A stretch of 64,000 nt of DNA from Aradus depressus (GCA_963662175.1 OY759223.1:10332249-10396248), one strand, 5' to 3'. Numbered from the stretch's first letter, positions 30,662-41,202 are shown. Notes: generated from the sequence alone by a model not told the origin. Numbers and translations: made by a program.

Positions 30662-30860
30662 TGTTATTTGGTCATGTGGGTGTGGGCTAGAACCTAGGGC
30701 TTTGGTCGCATGGTCTCACCACGGTTTGAGGGTTCGAATCCCGTCCGGGAGTGACTTTTATTTCGTAGATAGAACTCCCTCCCGGGGCCATGGATGTCGT
30801 AAATAATTAGATAACACAGTGATATGGCTAATATGCATCGTACATAAAGCCAAAAAAAAA
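30662..30860 (+). repeat. SINE-B copy (tRNA-headed, second family)
   Basis: GTGTGGGCTAGAACCTAGGGC and GGTTCGAATCCCGTCCGGG carry A- and B-box-like sequences of a tRNA with a long variable arm (serine/leucine type is a guess). The body TTTCGTAGATAGAACTCCCTC runs to GCCAAAAAAAAATTTTT, an A-rich end. Left part of the duplicated block. Confidence 0.75.
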
Positions 30861-31454
30861 TTTTTATTCAGATTCTTGAAGTTATTTTATCATTTCTCTA
30901 TTAATTATAAAAAAACAAAAAACATCCATTTTAATTACTTCTTTTGGTTAGTTAGTTATTAGTTATTATGACTCATGCCCTAGCTTTAACGACGAGGTTC
31001 AGCAGAGCGCTCTTTCGTCACTCTGGTGGACATGAGCTCGACTCTACTATGGGAGCCCTAAATTATGCATACCCTAAATTTTTATTCACCTAGGGTAGGG
31101 GTCTTTAACGAGTACCTGACATCGTACAGGCTCGGGACCATCGCTTAGCGTCCCATCCGAAGGACGGCGTGCTCAAGTTTATTTTACCTCCCAGATAAAA
31201 TGAACTTATAATCTTTTGGTTAGAAACTTGTCCCGTTAACACATCTCCATGGTGATATGTTGTTAACATCACAATATATTCATTACATTGGCAGTTATTA
31301 GAGGTTTTGAGTTCATCCCCCCTTCTGATCCTCCCTTCGAGTTAGTTTCAGGGTGGAATTGTACTCTTGACTCCCTCGAGAGATAGGGGTACTGCACCCT
31401 CTTCAACTTTACTTCTATGGTACTATTACATGACTTTACCTCTAAGTACTTATT
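30777..31454. repeat. 678-base duplicated block, copy 1
   Basis: Aligns to 48001-48678 without a single net gap and with fewer than a dozen mismatches by eye. It contains the end of SINE-B, a minus-strand SINE-A, a DR1 scrap and a unique CCCTCGAGAGATAGGGGTAC segment. Similarity stops sharply after CTAAGTACTTATT. Confidence 0.95.
30955..31207 (-). repeat. SINE-A copy within the duplicated block
   Basis: Tail TTAGTTATTATGACTCATGCC at the left, 5'-truncated at CCCAGATAAAATGAACTTA. A deletion turns the usual CGCCTACTACCAGAGCGC into TTCAGCAGAGCGC; copy 2 has the same change. Confidence 0.9.
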
Positions 31455-31780
31455 GATTTGTTCAATAAGTTAGGATAAGTTATGACTACAGTTCAAATTT
31501 CAAATTTGTTAATTGACTTTTAAAAAGTTAAGGATATAACTCAAAATGAGTCCATCGGAGAGCGGAAGCATTTTTCAATTAGTTGCTCCCCACGTTCTAA
31601 ATGTAATTGGTTGAGCCCCAGGGTTCGTCTGTCTGTCGGTTTTTTGAAAGGTTCATGCATACATAAGTAGTTAGTTTGGGCTACTGTTTGGGTCTCAACG
31701 CAAGTGTAGAAATTGAAAAATGAACCTATCAACAATAAATATTGTTGATTTTAATGTTCAACAATTTGAACATAAGGACT
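31455..31780. other. unassigned stretch
   Basis: Unique-looking AT-rich DNA. A minus-strand frame at 31541-31735 resembles nothing known. Confidence 0.4.
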
Positions 31781-32123
31781 TGGTTTGGCTCAAGGGAAAT
31801 GAGTCCATAAATCATTTTCACAGACACAGAAACAAACATCAAATTTCTAAGTTGAGGAACGCGGACATATTGTGGAATTTGTAATAAATAAATAAAACAA
31901 ACTTATTTTTTGAAATATTGTCTATTCCATTCAAGATATTTAAAAAAATTAAAATTACCGGTTTGGCTCAAGGGAAATGAGTCCATAAATCATTTTCACA
32001 GACACAGAAACAAACATCAAATTTCTAAGTTGAGGAACGCGGACATATTGTGGAATTTGTAATAAATAAATAAAACAAACTTATTTTTTGAAATATTGTC
32101 TATTACATTCAAGATATTTAAAT
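31781..32123. repeat. tandem duplication, 178-base period
   Basis: The segment GGTTTGGCTCAAGGGAAATG to GAAATATTGTCTATTNCATT occurs at 31781-31945 and 31959-32123 with almost no differences. Confidence 0.93.
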
Positions 32124-32578
32124 AATGAAAATTACCGGTTTCGGATTTGTATGAATGACCAAATTTATTTTAACTATTCCCCTTTGTTAACACCCTGAAC
32201 TGGTTCTATTTCCACATATACCTATGTTTGTTATTATCTGTTATTATTATAGGTTTCCATATATATGTTATTATCTGTTATATTTTTTAGTTTTATTCTT
32301 TACTTATTAGGCAAAGGATGTTATTTTATGTAAATTAAGAAAAATTAGTGTTTTGTCAAATATTTCATGATGTAGCTAACAGTTAAGCTGGGGGATTCCC
32401 TAATTGAAGTAACACCTTTCACCAGAGATGTATTGGAGGGGTCGCACTCTGCAAACTAACTTAGTTCATAACTAGACCTGACGATGGTGTGAGGCCGAAA
32501 CCGGTAGTTTCATTTTTATAAATATCTTTAGTGGAATAGACAATATTTCAAAAAATAAGTTTGTTTTATTTATTCAAA
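31890..32578. repeat. fold-back repeat FB3
   Basis: Left-side words AAACAAACTTATTTTTTGAA and ATATTGTCTATT reappear inverted at 32530-32578, and ACCGGTTTCGG at 32139-32149 faces CCGAAACCGGT near 32495-32505. The right arm carries hammerhead-like motif HL-a. The left arm lies inside the tandem duplication. Confidence 0.75.
32474..32510 (+). repeat. hammerhead-like motif HL-a
   Basis: AGAC, CTGACGA, T, GG-TGTGAGG-CC, GAAA, ACCGGT (sharing the last A), A, GTTT. GTTT pairs with AGAC (four pairs including one G-T). The palindrome ACCGGT could pair with a second molecule. Confidence 0.55.
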
Positions 32579-32639
32579 CATCTAAAACTCTCAACTAAAA
32601 ATTTAAAAAATGTTTGATCAAGTGTTTACACTTTTTTTA

Positions 32640-32715
32640 TTTTTGAAAACATGAAATTCCTGTGGAAAATTAACGTCGAATTTTTACATAACTTCCACTA
32701 TACTTTGTATAACTA
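32640..32715 (+). repeat. DR1 3' end
   Basis: GAAAACATGAAATTCCTGTGG, TTTACATAACTTCCACTATAC and TTTGTATAACT. Confidence 0.7.
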
Positions 32716-33329
32716 AAGTAGAAATATCTATCTAATAGTTTCTAAGACGTGACATAAGCTAACAGCATCATATCCCAATGGTTATTGATATCATTCCGAA
32801 TTTGACTCTAGAATTCATTTTTGGCCTTTTTAATAAAAAAAAAACTACCGTAATAATAACAAAATATTTTAAAATGCATAGCTAATGTTACTTTGACAAA
32901 TTTCCGAAATTTATTGTACGTTCTTTGAAGCGCTATAACTTTTTTTGTATTACTTTTATCTAAATTATGAAGACACTGAGCAATTGAGAATTTAATAAGG
33001 AACATTTTTAGTAATAACTACTTTTTCTATAGAACCAACCATTTTTGCGTAAATCAAGCAAACAAAAAAGTGGACATTTCAGAATGCTTTTCGTTTGGAA
33101 AACTTGATTATGGATTTTCGATTAAAATTGAGCTAAGCGAAGTTTAAAAATATTCGCTTTAATGCATCTGAATGGATTCGTTTAAAAAAAAAAGTAAGAC
33201 AGCAATGCTGTTTTTCAAATTGAAGCGAAATTAGCTCTACATCGTCTACATAGGTTCTCCTCTACCTCAGAATTTCATTTTTACCGACTCTCTGAATTCG
33301 AAAAAAAAAAAATATTTAAAGTTAGTTAT

Positions 33330-33644
33330 TAGTTAGTTATTAGGCTTTAACTACAAGGTGATATCGCCTACTACCAGAGCGCTCTTTCGTCACACTGGTG
33401 GACATGAGCCCGACTCTATTATGGGAGTCCTAAATTTTGCCTACCTTAAATTTTTAATCACCTAGGGCAGGGGTCTTAAACGAGTACCTGACGTCGTACA
33501 GGCTCGGGACCATCGCTTAACGTCCCATCCAAAGGACGGCGTGCTTAAGTTTATTTTACCTCCCAGATAAAATAAACTAAGGGTTTCGAACCCAGGATCT
33601 TGAGCTCAGTAGGCAAGCACGCATACCACTGAGCTACTGGCGCC
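33330..33644 (-). repeat. SINE-A copy, nearly full length
   Basis: Head complete on the minus strand (GGGCGCCAGTAGCTCAGTGG, GGGTTCGAAACCC) but with a deletion after the B box. AATATTTA flanks both sides in similar positions (about 33308 and 33648), a possible short target duplication. Confidence 0.9.
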
Positions 33645-33887
33645 CAATAATATTTATATGTGTATCCAGAACCCCACGAGGACAACACCAAATTGTTTTT
33701 CGCTATACCCGCATATTATTTTCCAAGTCTATTAACTCTGACATCACCCTTATTACGATCATATAATCATCATATTAAGTGTTTTTTTTTTTGTTTTTTT
33801 TTAAGGGGAAGGGGGGAGGCTAATTTTTCCTTGACCTATCCATAGGGCTTCTCACAAACATAATTTTATTTTTCCCTACAATATGTA
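33645..33887. other. unassigned stretch with a DR1 module scrap
   Basis: TGTGTATCCAGAACCCCACG and AGGACAACACCAAATTG at the left belong to a minus-oriented DR1 module. The rest is T-rich. Confidence 0.5.
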
Positions 33888-33899
33888 TATAACCTAAAA

Positions 33900-34141
33900 G
33901 AGGGCGCAGGTAGCTCAGTGGTATGCGTGCCCTTAGTTTATTTTATCTGTGAGGTAAAATAAACTTAAACACGCCGTCCTTCGGATGGGACGTTAAGCGA
34001 TGATCTCGTGCCTGTACGATGTCAGGTACCCATTAAAGACAGTAGAGTCGAGCTCATGTTCACCAGTGACGAAAGAGTGCTCTGGTAGTAGGCGATATGA
34101 CCTCGTAGTTAAAGCCCGGGCATGAGTCATAATAACTAACT
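33900..34141 (+). mobile_element. SINE-A copy with target-site duplication, B box deleted
   Basis: TATAACCTAAAA flanks it at 33888-33899 and 34142-34153. The head keeps the A box (GTAGCTCAGTGGTATGCGTGC) but jumps directly to CCTTAGTTTATTTTATC, losing the B box, so it cannot itself be a normal polymerase III template. The tail is AATAACTAACT. Confidence 0.93.
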
Positions 34142-34400
34142 TATAACCTAAAATGATATGTGAATCTACATCTATTCAGTTACATCACCGTTTGATACAA
34201 TTTGAATATTGCAATATTGCGTAACGTGAATTATCTATTCATTTTTAACTCATCTTAGCGTCACTGCATTTATAAAAGACTCCTCTAGTATATAATAACT
34301 AATATCAGTAATTTAGAAGGCATGTAATTCGCAAACCGGGCGTCCTTCGAAAAAATGTATCGTTTTACATGTAAAATGGCGGCTTTCAATGATTTTAATT

Positions 34401-34905
34401 CCCTAGCTATTCGAAGTATAGGGGAAATCATGTAATCTATGAAAAATTCTATGTGGAATTTTCAAAGGAAATTCATGTTTTCCGACCTCCAGATTCCAAA
34501 TATGAAAAAAAAAATGTCTGCCTGCGTATCTGTGAGCACGATAACAGCCGATAGAATGAATGTATCGACACGAAATTGTATATGTGTGACACTATAAAGA
34601 CAATATCTATCAATTTTCAACCAAATCGACCAAAGAGAACGGAAGGATTAGGGAGAGAGGCATAACACAAAAACTATAATAACTTCCGATAGAATGGATG
34701 TATCGACACGAAATTTCATATTTGAAGTCATAACCCAATGAGGACATTACCTGCCAAATTTCTGCGATATCGGCCAAAGGGAAGGGATGGAATATATCGA
34801 CACAAAATTTAGTATGAGCATTTGTCATTTTTAGCCCTAACAGACGATTGCTATTGGAGGGAGAGCGAAAAATTAATTGATTATTTCGTGCTGGAGAAGT
34901 TGGCT
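34401..34905 (-). repeat. DR1 copy, nearly full length
   Basis: The hairpin end CCTAGCTATTCGAAGTATAGGG is followed by the GGAAATCATGTAATC word, two modules, and the 5' end GAGGGAGAGCGAAAAATTAA, ATTTCGTGCTGGAGAAGTTG. With 15610-16112 it defines both ends of the family. Confidence 0.88.
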
Positions 34906-34929
34906 TTGGCGGAGAGGAGGAGGATGGGG

Positions 34930-35255
34930 GAGTTACTTTAGAAGGGGGCTTAAGTTCCAAACCCCTCAATAACTGAAAAAATTCGGTATTCTGTTTTCTT
35001 AAAACAACAATACGCTGATAAGAGGGACAATCCCGATTCATAGCAGTATGCTTGCAGTCTACCTTTTTATTACTTGTACAATATTTAATATAGTTTGTAC
35101 AATTGATGCAATCTCTGAATTTCGGGGACATTCCTCAAATGAATGATTCTTCGAACAGAATGGACAGATGATAACACTTTTACATTCTTTACCAAGAGGC
35201 GGCACACGATGTAAATTTTCCTCCGAGCTATGCAAAATACCCGAAAACACTGCTA
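34930..35255 (-). pseudogene. retrotransposon ORF1/gag-like zinc-knuckle fragment
   Basis: Two overlapping minus-strand frames, joined by a frameshift near 35100, give ECKSVIICPFCSKNHSFEEC then RDCINCTNYI and HTAMNRDCPSYQRIVVLRKQ. Cys-Cys-His-Cys knuckles followed by a CPSYQR end resemble the nucleic-acid-binding ORF1 protein of I/Jockey-type non-LTR elements. The proline-rich continuation (PPSSSSPPKPTSPARN) leads into DR1 sequence and is probably not original. Non-functional. Confidence 0.6.
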
Positions 35256-35590
35256 ACGGCGAAGACGAGATGGACGTCCATCCTGAAATTGAAGGAGCAA
35301 TGGGGGCGGACGAATATAGGTGCGGTTACAAGGAGCTTCTTCTCGACTATAAAGGACAGGTTGGCGTAGAAGAACGACAAACCGTTCCCATCCAAGATGA
35401 CCATGCTCCTGAATGGACACGGCAAGATGAGGCACTATCTCAGCAGATTCAAGTTCCTCGATTCGTCTGCGGCACCCAGGAACAGACAGTCCATCATATA
35501 ATCTACAACTGTGAACTACTGGAGGGTGTAAGAAGATCTCCAGTGAGATTTGTGGTGGTCAATGGTCAAATTGGCTTTTGTCAACAATTA
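35250..35590 (+). pseudogene. non-LTR retrotransposon C-terminal fragment, R1-like
   Basis: Plus-strand frames give QWGRTNIGAVTRSFFSTIKD then a stop, TMLLNGHGKMRHYLSRFKFL, and after a further shift CGTQEQTVHHIIYNCELLEG. The TGHG..R.YL.RF and C.CG..EQTV.HI...C motifs end the RNase H and Cys-His region of R1-related and similar elements. Head-to-head with the ORF1-like fragment on the other strand, so they need not come from one element. Confidence 0.75.
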
Positions 35591-36100
35591 TTTTAGTGCA
35601 ACGTTTTTATAAAGAACTTTTAAACTTCATACAAATTCATAACTTTATTGTCTATTTAAATTATTGTATGTAATATACATATGGCGCACGCAGTTAAATA
35701 TATTCCCTTTCAGTAAGGATACTACTGGATGGAAACCGAAAAAAAAAAAAAACATTTGTTGGCAAGGTAGAAAGGTCAGGGGGAGAGCAGAATCTTAGTT
35801 TACCATAAGTAATTAGAGCTGGGGAGGTACAATGCTGGTGATTTACCGACGAATTTGTTTGTATTAGTCAGAGTATTATTGGATCTTGAGGGTTATCAGG
35901 AAGAACAAGACTGCCAACTAGGCGGAGTTCTGCTATATTTTCTGTAGCCATGCCATGCTATATTCCTTAGCAGCTTTCGCGTGACAATGCCGCGTTCATC
36001 ATGCCATTCAGTAGTTTTGCGTTTTTAGTATTCACTTCATATGCATTATCAAATGTTACTTTTGATAATAAATAAAAACCTCCAACAACAATATCATTTT
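35591..36100 (+). other. probable 3' UTR of the R1-like fragment and unassigned DNA
   Basis: GCCAACTAGGCGGAGTTCTGC near 35910 and AATAAATAAAAACCTCC near 36069 would suit a retrotransposon 3' end. A DR1 5' end in minus orientation (GAGCTGGGGAGGTACAATGC, 35816-35858) lies inside it. Confidence 0.4.
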
Positions 36101-36197
36101 ATGAATATGACCTGGGGTTCGGTCCTGTGGTTGTAATAATTTTAATTTTAATAATGATAATAAATGTTGTAATGATTTAAAAATTAAAATAAACGTA

Positions 36198-36534
36198 TAG
36201 TTAGTTATTATGACTCATGCCCGGGCTTTAACTACGAGGGGATATCGCCTACTACCAGAGCGCTCTTTCGTCACACTGGTGGACATGAGTCCGACTCTAT
36301 TATGGGAGTCCTAAATTTTGCCTACCTTAAATTTTTAATCACCTAGGGCAGGGGGTCTTAAACGAGTACCTGACATCGTACAGGCTCGGGACCATCACTT
36401 AACGTCCCATCTAAAGGACGTCGTGCTTAAGTTTATTTTACCTCCCAGATAAATTAAACTAAGGGCCTCGGCCGGGTTTCGAAACCACGACCTTGAGCTC
36501 AGAAGGCAAACACGCATACCACTACCGGCGCCCA
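36198..36534 (-). repeat. SINE-A copy, nearly full length
   Basis: Head on the right, with four bases missing from the A box (GCCGGTAGTGGTATGCGTG). Tail AGTTAGTTATTATGACTCATG. Shares TTGCCTACCTTAAATTTTTA with the copy at 33330, suggesting a subfamily. Confidence 0.9.
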
Positions 36535-36639
36535 TAATAAATGTTTATAAAACTATTTAACAATTTAAAATTTCAGATATGTTTTAGGGAAAGATCACTA
36601 TTCTAGATGAATAAACCTATGTAAAATTTAGTATTTCAC

Positions 36640-36728
36640 ACAGTCGGGTTCAGCGACGAAAAAACGCTCTGGTAGTAGGCGATATGACCTCGAATTTAAA
36701 TGGCCGGGCAAGACTCATAATAACTAAC
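36640..36728 (+). repeat. SINE-A 3' fragment
   Basis: CACAGTCGGGTTCAGCGACG, GCTCTGGTAGTAGGCGATATG and CATAATAACTAACT only. Confidence 0.8.
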
Positions 36729-37525
36729 TCATTCATATAGTGAAGTGACTTCTGGTTTTCAACCTGTTAATAACTTCCATATTTCATCCCTTTCGGAAGC
36801 TTCGTTCCCACACAATTCTACCCTTGAATATTCAACCCTAATAACTATGAATGAATTAGAGTCCCCTCCAAAAAAAAAAAGATCATCGAAAACGGACACC
36901 TGAAAACCAATCTATTTTCTATGTCAGTTAAATTACTTCTTTTTCATTTCTTTTATTATTTATGACAGACAGTCTGCTACTGTTTCTTGTCTCAATTTTT
37001 TTTTTTTGTGTATTTTAATTGTTTAATATCCGTTATAAAGCGCCAATTAATGAACTTTGTTCTGCATAGATTTGTTTGTAAATAAATATTATTGATTGCC
37101 AGCAATCTGCAATTCAAAGAGTTAATAATATATTTTGAAATCTCTATGTCTATAAAGAGGCTATTCATTAAAGCGAATTCCGGTAGTCGGTGTTGAACAA
37201 AGTCTCGGGTAACATTTCTATGTAAAGAGATTCAGGAAAAGGGAATTCTATGATCATGACTTGTCTTACCAGTCTGGCCAGAAGTCAAGATCCGAAACCA
37301 ACTCATGAATATGGTCTTAGGGACGGCAACAATATCAAGATTCCACATCACCGGCTGAGTAGCACTGAGTCAAGTCATATAATTATGATATTAAAAAAAT
37401 ATATAATCATTTACCCAAAGAGATCAGAAGACTGAACAAAAAGAAACTTTTAAGAAGTGTCCTTACTATTTAAAAAAAAAAGTATTTTATGACAGAGATT
37501 TTTTTAGCAGTAATATTACATATAA
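36729..37525. other. unassigned AT-rich stretch
   Basis: No gene or recognised repeat. A plus-strand frame near 37250-37435 is not convincing. Confidence 0.4.
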
Positions 37526-38049
37526 TCATATATATAAAGCTGAAAATGTCTGTGCGTTGTACCGCTATAACTCACGAACGGCTTGATGAATTTGATTAAT
37601 TTTTTTTAAAATTTGATCGTCATCGTCTGTGGAAGGTTATAGGCGTATTAGTACCTCAATATCTGATCCATCCCAGCATCCACCCACGCAATCTTTGTAA
37701 CTCAAAAACCACTGCAATGATTAATGAGGAATCTTTTTGAATAGATAAGTTTTATCTATCGAAAGGTTAAGGTCTATTTTTTAATCAACTCCTGGTCCAT
37801 CCCAGCATCCACTCACGCAATCTTTGTAACTCGAAAACCATTGCAACGATTAATGAGAAATCTTTTTGAATAAATTAGTTTTAGCTCCAAAGCTAGCGTT
37901 ACTACAGTTGAAGGACTATAAGCCTTATTCCGTATGAATAATTGAAAATTATAACATCATGAATGTACTGTCGAGGAACTGAATAGCCTTATAGGAGATA
38001 TTGGGAGAAAAGTCAAAGTTCCCCGGGCAACGCCGGGTATTACTGCTAG
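37526..38049 (+). mobile_element. short non-autonomous Helitron
   Basis: Begins TCATATATATAAAGCTGAAA, with TGTCTGTGCGTTGTACCGC and ATAACTCACGAACGG following, a common Helitron start. Ends with the hairpin CCCGG-GCAACG-CCGGG (38022-38037) and then TATTACTGCTAG, the CTAG 3' terminus. The 5' flank base is A, as rolling-circle integration expects; the 3' T is missing because a SINE-A begins at once. An internal repeat of about 90 bases (CCATCCCAGCATCCAC to ATCTTTTTGAATA) occurs twice about 127 bases apart. No Rep/helicase coding, so it is a passive copy. Confidence 0.88.
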
Positions 38050-38352
38050 GCACCGGTAGCTCAGTGGTATGCGTGCTTGTCTTCTGAGCTCAAGAGTGTG
38101 GGTTCGAAACCCGACCGAAGCCCTTAGTTTATTCTATCTGGGAGTTAAAATAAACTTAAGCACGCCGTCCATCGGGTGGGACGTTAAGCGATGGTCGCGT
38201 GTCTGTACAATGTAGGGTAGGCAAAATTTAGGACTCCCACAGTAGAGTCGGGCTCAAGTCCACCAGAGTGACGTAAAAATGCTCTGGTAGTAGGCGATAT
38301 CACCTCGTAGTTAAAGCCCGGGCATGACTCATAAAACCTAACCTAACCTAAT
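38048..38352 (+). repeat. SINE-A copy directly after the Helitron, TTAGG-type tail
   Basis: Head GGCACCGGTAGCTCAGTGG and GGTTCGAAACCCGACCG complete; a deletion in the body removes the GGTACTCGTTAAAG segment. Ends CATAAAACCTAACCTAACC. No target duplication could be found. Confidence 0.92.
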
Positions 38353-38471
38353 ATGTTATAATTATAATGTTATTTATGTAATACATGTGGGTGATTTTTG
38401 TTTATTTCTAAGTTCAATTATCACATTTCATATAGCGTAAGTAGATTGATTTGAATAAATCTAACTTAATC

Positions 38472-38600
38472 TAGGTAGACAAAATTTAGGACATCCACAG
38501 TCGGGTTCATGTCCACTAGAGCGACAAAAGAGCGCTCTGGTAGTAGGCAATATGACCTTGTAGTTAAAGCCCGAGCATGAGGTCACAATGACTAACTATA
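38472..38600 (+). repeat. SINE-A 3' fragment
   Basis: From TAGGTAGACAAAATTTAGGAC to GGTCACAATGACTAACT. Confidence 0.8.
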
Positions 38601-38679
38601 AGAGCAAAAAAGTTTTTTTTCGGAAAACATTTCCCACTGAGCTCACTAGGAGGTTTGTTTGATAACACCACTGGTTACA

Positions 38680-38895
38680 CTGAATGTCGTGTCGATACAT
38701 TCATTATATCGAGAGTTATTAGTGTCGATACATTCATTCGATTGGAGGTTATCGTGTTCATAGACACGCACATAGACTGGATTTTTTTTCAATTTTTGGT
38801 TTCTGAGTGTCGGAAAACATGAAATTCCGGTGAATCAACATCAAATTTCTCACCGATTATATAACTTACTCTATAGGTACCTCATATAACTATGC
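38680..38895 (+). repeat. DR1 3' half
   Basis: GTCGATACATTCATTATATCG, GAGGTTATCGTGTTCATAGAC, GAAATTCCGGTGAATC and TATAACTTACTCTATAGG. Confidence 0.78.
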
Positions 38896-39027
38896 AAGTG
38901 ACACAGCATCTTATATGGATAATAAACATTTATATTACATTCTTACGTATGACATGCATTTATGATACATTTATATGCAGAGAGAAGAGAATAAATGCAT
39001 ATAGGTAAGCAGTGGCGAGGAAATTAT

Positions 39028-39260
39028 ATTTTTTACTTCCCTAACTATTCAAAGTATAGAGGAAGTTATGTAATGAGAAATTCGATATCCATTTTTCACC
39101 GAAATTTCATGTATTTCCGATCTCCAGATTCCAAAAATTAAAAAAAAAGTCTGTGTGTCAGACTTGAAATTTCATATTTACTAATATATATATCTAGAAG
39201 CCCCATAAAGACGACACCTATGGCAGACAACACAAAAACGTTAACAACTGTTGTTGTAAT
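39028..39260 (-). repeat. DR1 3' half
   Basis: Terminal hairpin CCCTAACTATTCAAAGTATAG, then GAGGAAGTTATGTAATGAG, TTTCATGTATTTCCGATCTCC and a shortened module to AACTGTTGTTGTAATG. Confidence 0.78.
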
Positions 39261-39369
39261 GTTTATGTTTGATTGATCAATATTAAATGTACAGAATTGT
39301 GACTTAGTCCTAGCTAATCTTTTTTTTTGAAATTTTTTTTCTTATGGTAAATCATGAAGTATGAGGCTG

Positions 39370-39600
39370 TTTTTTTTTTTTTTTTTTATTGTGCCACAAC
39401 TATACAATAATGCAAAAGCAGCAGCTGGGCTTATATAGGATATAAATAAAATATAAATATAAAATGAAAATTTGGCCTGCCCGACTCGATCAAAAGCCTG
39501 GGATATGCCTAGAAATGCCCGGGCTACATTTCGTGGCGTTCTAATGCAGCCGCTGTGTAGTCCACAACTCTGTGGAGTTGGTGGATGGTGGACTAAGAAG
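39370..39600 (-). pseudogene. Jockey-type reverse-transcriptase scrap with T-run
   Basis: The minus strand gives NVARAFLGISQAFDRVGQ, matching the FLDISQAFDRVWH palm motif of Jockey-type reverse transcriptases with two changes. It is followed on that strand by AT-rich DNA and about 18 A at 39371-39388, so a 3'-rearranged copy with a poly(A) is possible. No further domains. Confidence 0.5.
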
Positions 39601-39609
39601 AACGAGAAT

Positions 39610-39780
39610 GAAATTTCGTTGATTTTTCACTTATTATTAATTTTCAGCAAAATCGGCCGAAGGAAAGGGGGGGTCAGAGGGGTTTAAACTCATGATCAAA
39701 ACGTATACAGACCTTGAAACTTCGTTGAAAACTCGATATCGGATTTTAGTACGATTATTATACTTCCCTGTACTATAGAT
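39610..39780. repeat. DR1 module and variant 3' end
   Basis: 39630-39690 carries TTTTCAGCAAAATCGGCCG, AAGGAAAGGGGGGGTC in minus order. 39700-39780 carries CTTCGTTGAAAACTCGATATC and TTATACTTCCCTGTACTATAG in plus order. Confidence 0.65.
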
Positions 39781-40149
39781 ATATAAAGTAATAATTTATA
39801 TTGAATTATCTTTAGTTGGGAATCATTGATGGCAAATTTTTTAGACAAGGGGAGATGGAAAAGAGTCACTTATCCGTTGTTTTTTTGTTCGTTCTAAGTG
39901 AAGATATACAAAGACTCATTTATCCGGAAAATATATAAAATATTGATCATAAATATTTATGGAGGCATTCAGTTTATCTTCACTTTTAGTTCATGCTCGC
40001 CACTGAGTATATATATATATTTTTATTTTCATTCATTTACAATCCTATATACAGTATACATAATAAATGTGTTAACTATTTACATGGATAAGTGTTTATG
40101 ACACATGATGGAAGTCAGCCAGTCCCTAGAAAATTGTAAAATATTTAAA

Positions 40150-40465
40150 TTTCACTATAATCTCGAGGCCACCTCCTATTCAGACGGCGTGGAGGATTGT
40201 CAGAACGGGATTGAGAGGATAGGACTTGTGCAAATGGGATAGGATGGGATGAAAGTTTATTGTGGAAGGTTAAGAATCGGGATTTGATTAATTCCTGGAC
40301 GTTTTTGATGTAGATCTTCATGGAATAATTTATTGATAACATAGAAGGGAGCATTAACAATTAGATGGTTTATATTGAATTGTTTGGCTAAACTCCATAC
40401 TGAATATAATTTAAAAAAGGCTGATGAAGAATGCATAAAATAATTAAATAATAATAGAATCAATG
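40150..40465 (-). pseudogene. Jockey-type non-LTR 3' fragment, broken
   Basis: Minus strand: LYSVWSLAKQFNINHLIVNA and PFYVINK then, in another frame, ELIKSRFLTFHNKLSSHPI and SDNPPRRLNRRWPRDYSEI. The NAPFYV.N and NPPRRL.RRWPRD motifs are those of the Jockey C-terminus and match the copies near 12.6 and 52.6 kb. 5'-truncated with a frameshift. Confidence 0.8.
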
Positions 40466-40853
40466 AAATTAATAATAAATGCGTCTATCCATCATTAATG
40501 TTTAATTCTTGTTATTATTCAGATGGTTTAGAAATTATTGGGGTAAGCAATTTTTAATCAATGTCCAATGGTTAGTTAAGTCAGTCGATTTGTCAGAGAA
40601 ATAACATTAATGATATTTGGTATCATTATTAACTATAATTGCTCTCCTTAATTTAAATGTTTAACAGAAGTCCATTATTTTTAATGAGTCGTTAATTTCC
40701 TTCTGTTTTTACTTCCTCGTATAAAATTCGTTGCCTACGCCGCATCCATTACCTTACTCGCCCTTTTAAGGGTACAGTCAGAAAAGTCCCATATTCTTAA
40801 AGATATGTACCTAATCAGTTTGTTTTTAAAATAAATAAAAACAAACAAAATTG
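40466..40853. other. unassigned AT-rich stretch
   Basis: No coding block or repeat family recognised. Confidence 0.4.
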
Positions 40854-40865
40854 TTCAACTTTTAT

Positions 40866-41202
40866 AGGTTAGGTTAGGTTTTATGACTCATGCCCGGGCT
40901 TTAACTACGAGGTCATATCGCCTACTACCAGAACGCTCTTTCGTCACTTTGGTGGACATGAGCTCGACTCTACTGTGGGAGTCCTAAATTTTGCCTACCC
41001 TAAATTTTTATTCATCTAGGGTAGGGGTCTTTAACGAGTACCTGACATCGTACAGGCTCGTGACCATCGCTTAAGAAGGAAGGCGTGCTTAAGTTTATTT
41101 TACCTCCCAGATAAAATGAACTAAGGGCCTCGGTCGGGTTACGAACCCACGACCTTGAGCTCAGAAGTCAAGCACGCATACCACTGAGCTACCGGCGCCC
41201 TC
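40866..41202 (-). mobile_element. SINE-A copy, full length with target-site duplication and TTAGG tail
   Basis: TTCAACTTTTAT flanks it at 40854-40865 and 41203-41214. The 337 bases run from the AGGTTAGGTTAGGTTTTATG tail to the intact head GGGCGCCGGTAGCTCAGTGG. Best single reference copy in the window: A and B boxes, the CGGATGGGACG-type body (with a small deletion) and the CCTAA tail. Confidence 0.95.

Noticed and set aside
35168..35596. 142-residue plus-strand protein as an intact gene
   Set aside because: The conserved retrotransposon motifs lie in two different frames; the long frame is a mixture of shadow and real segments.
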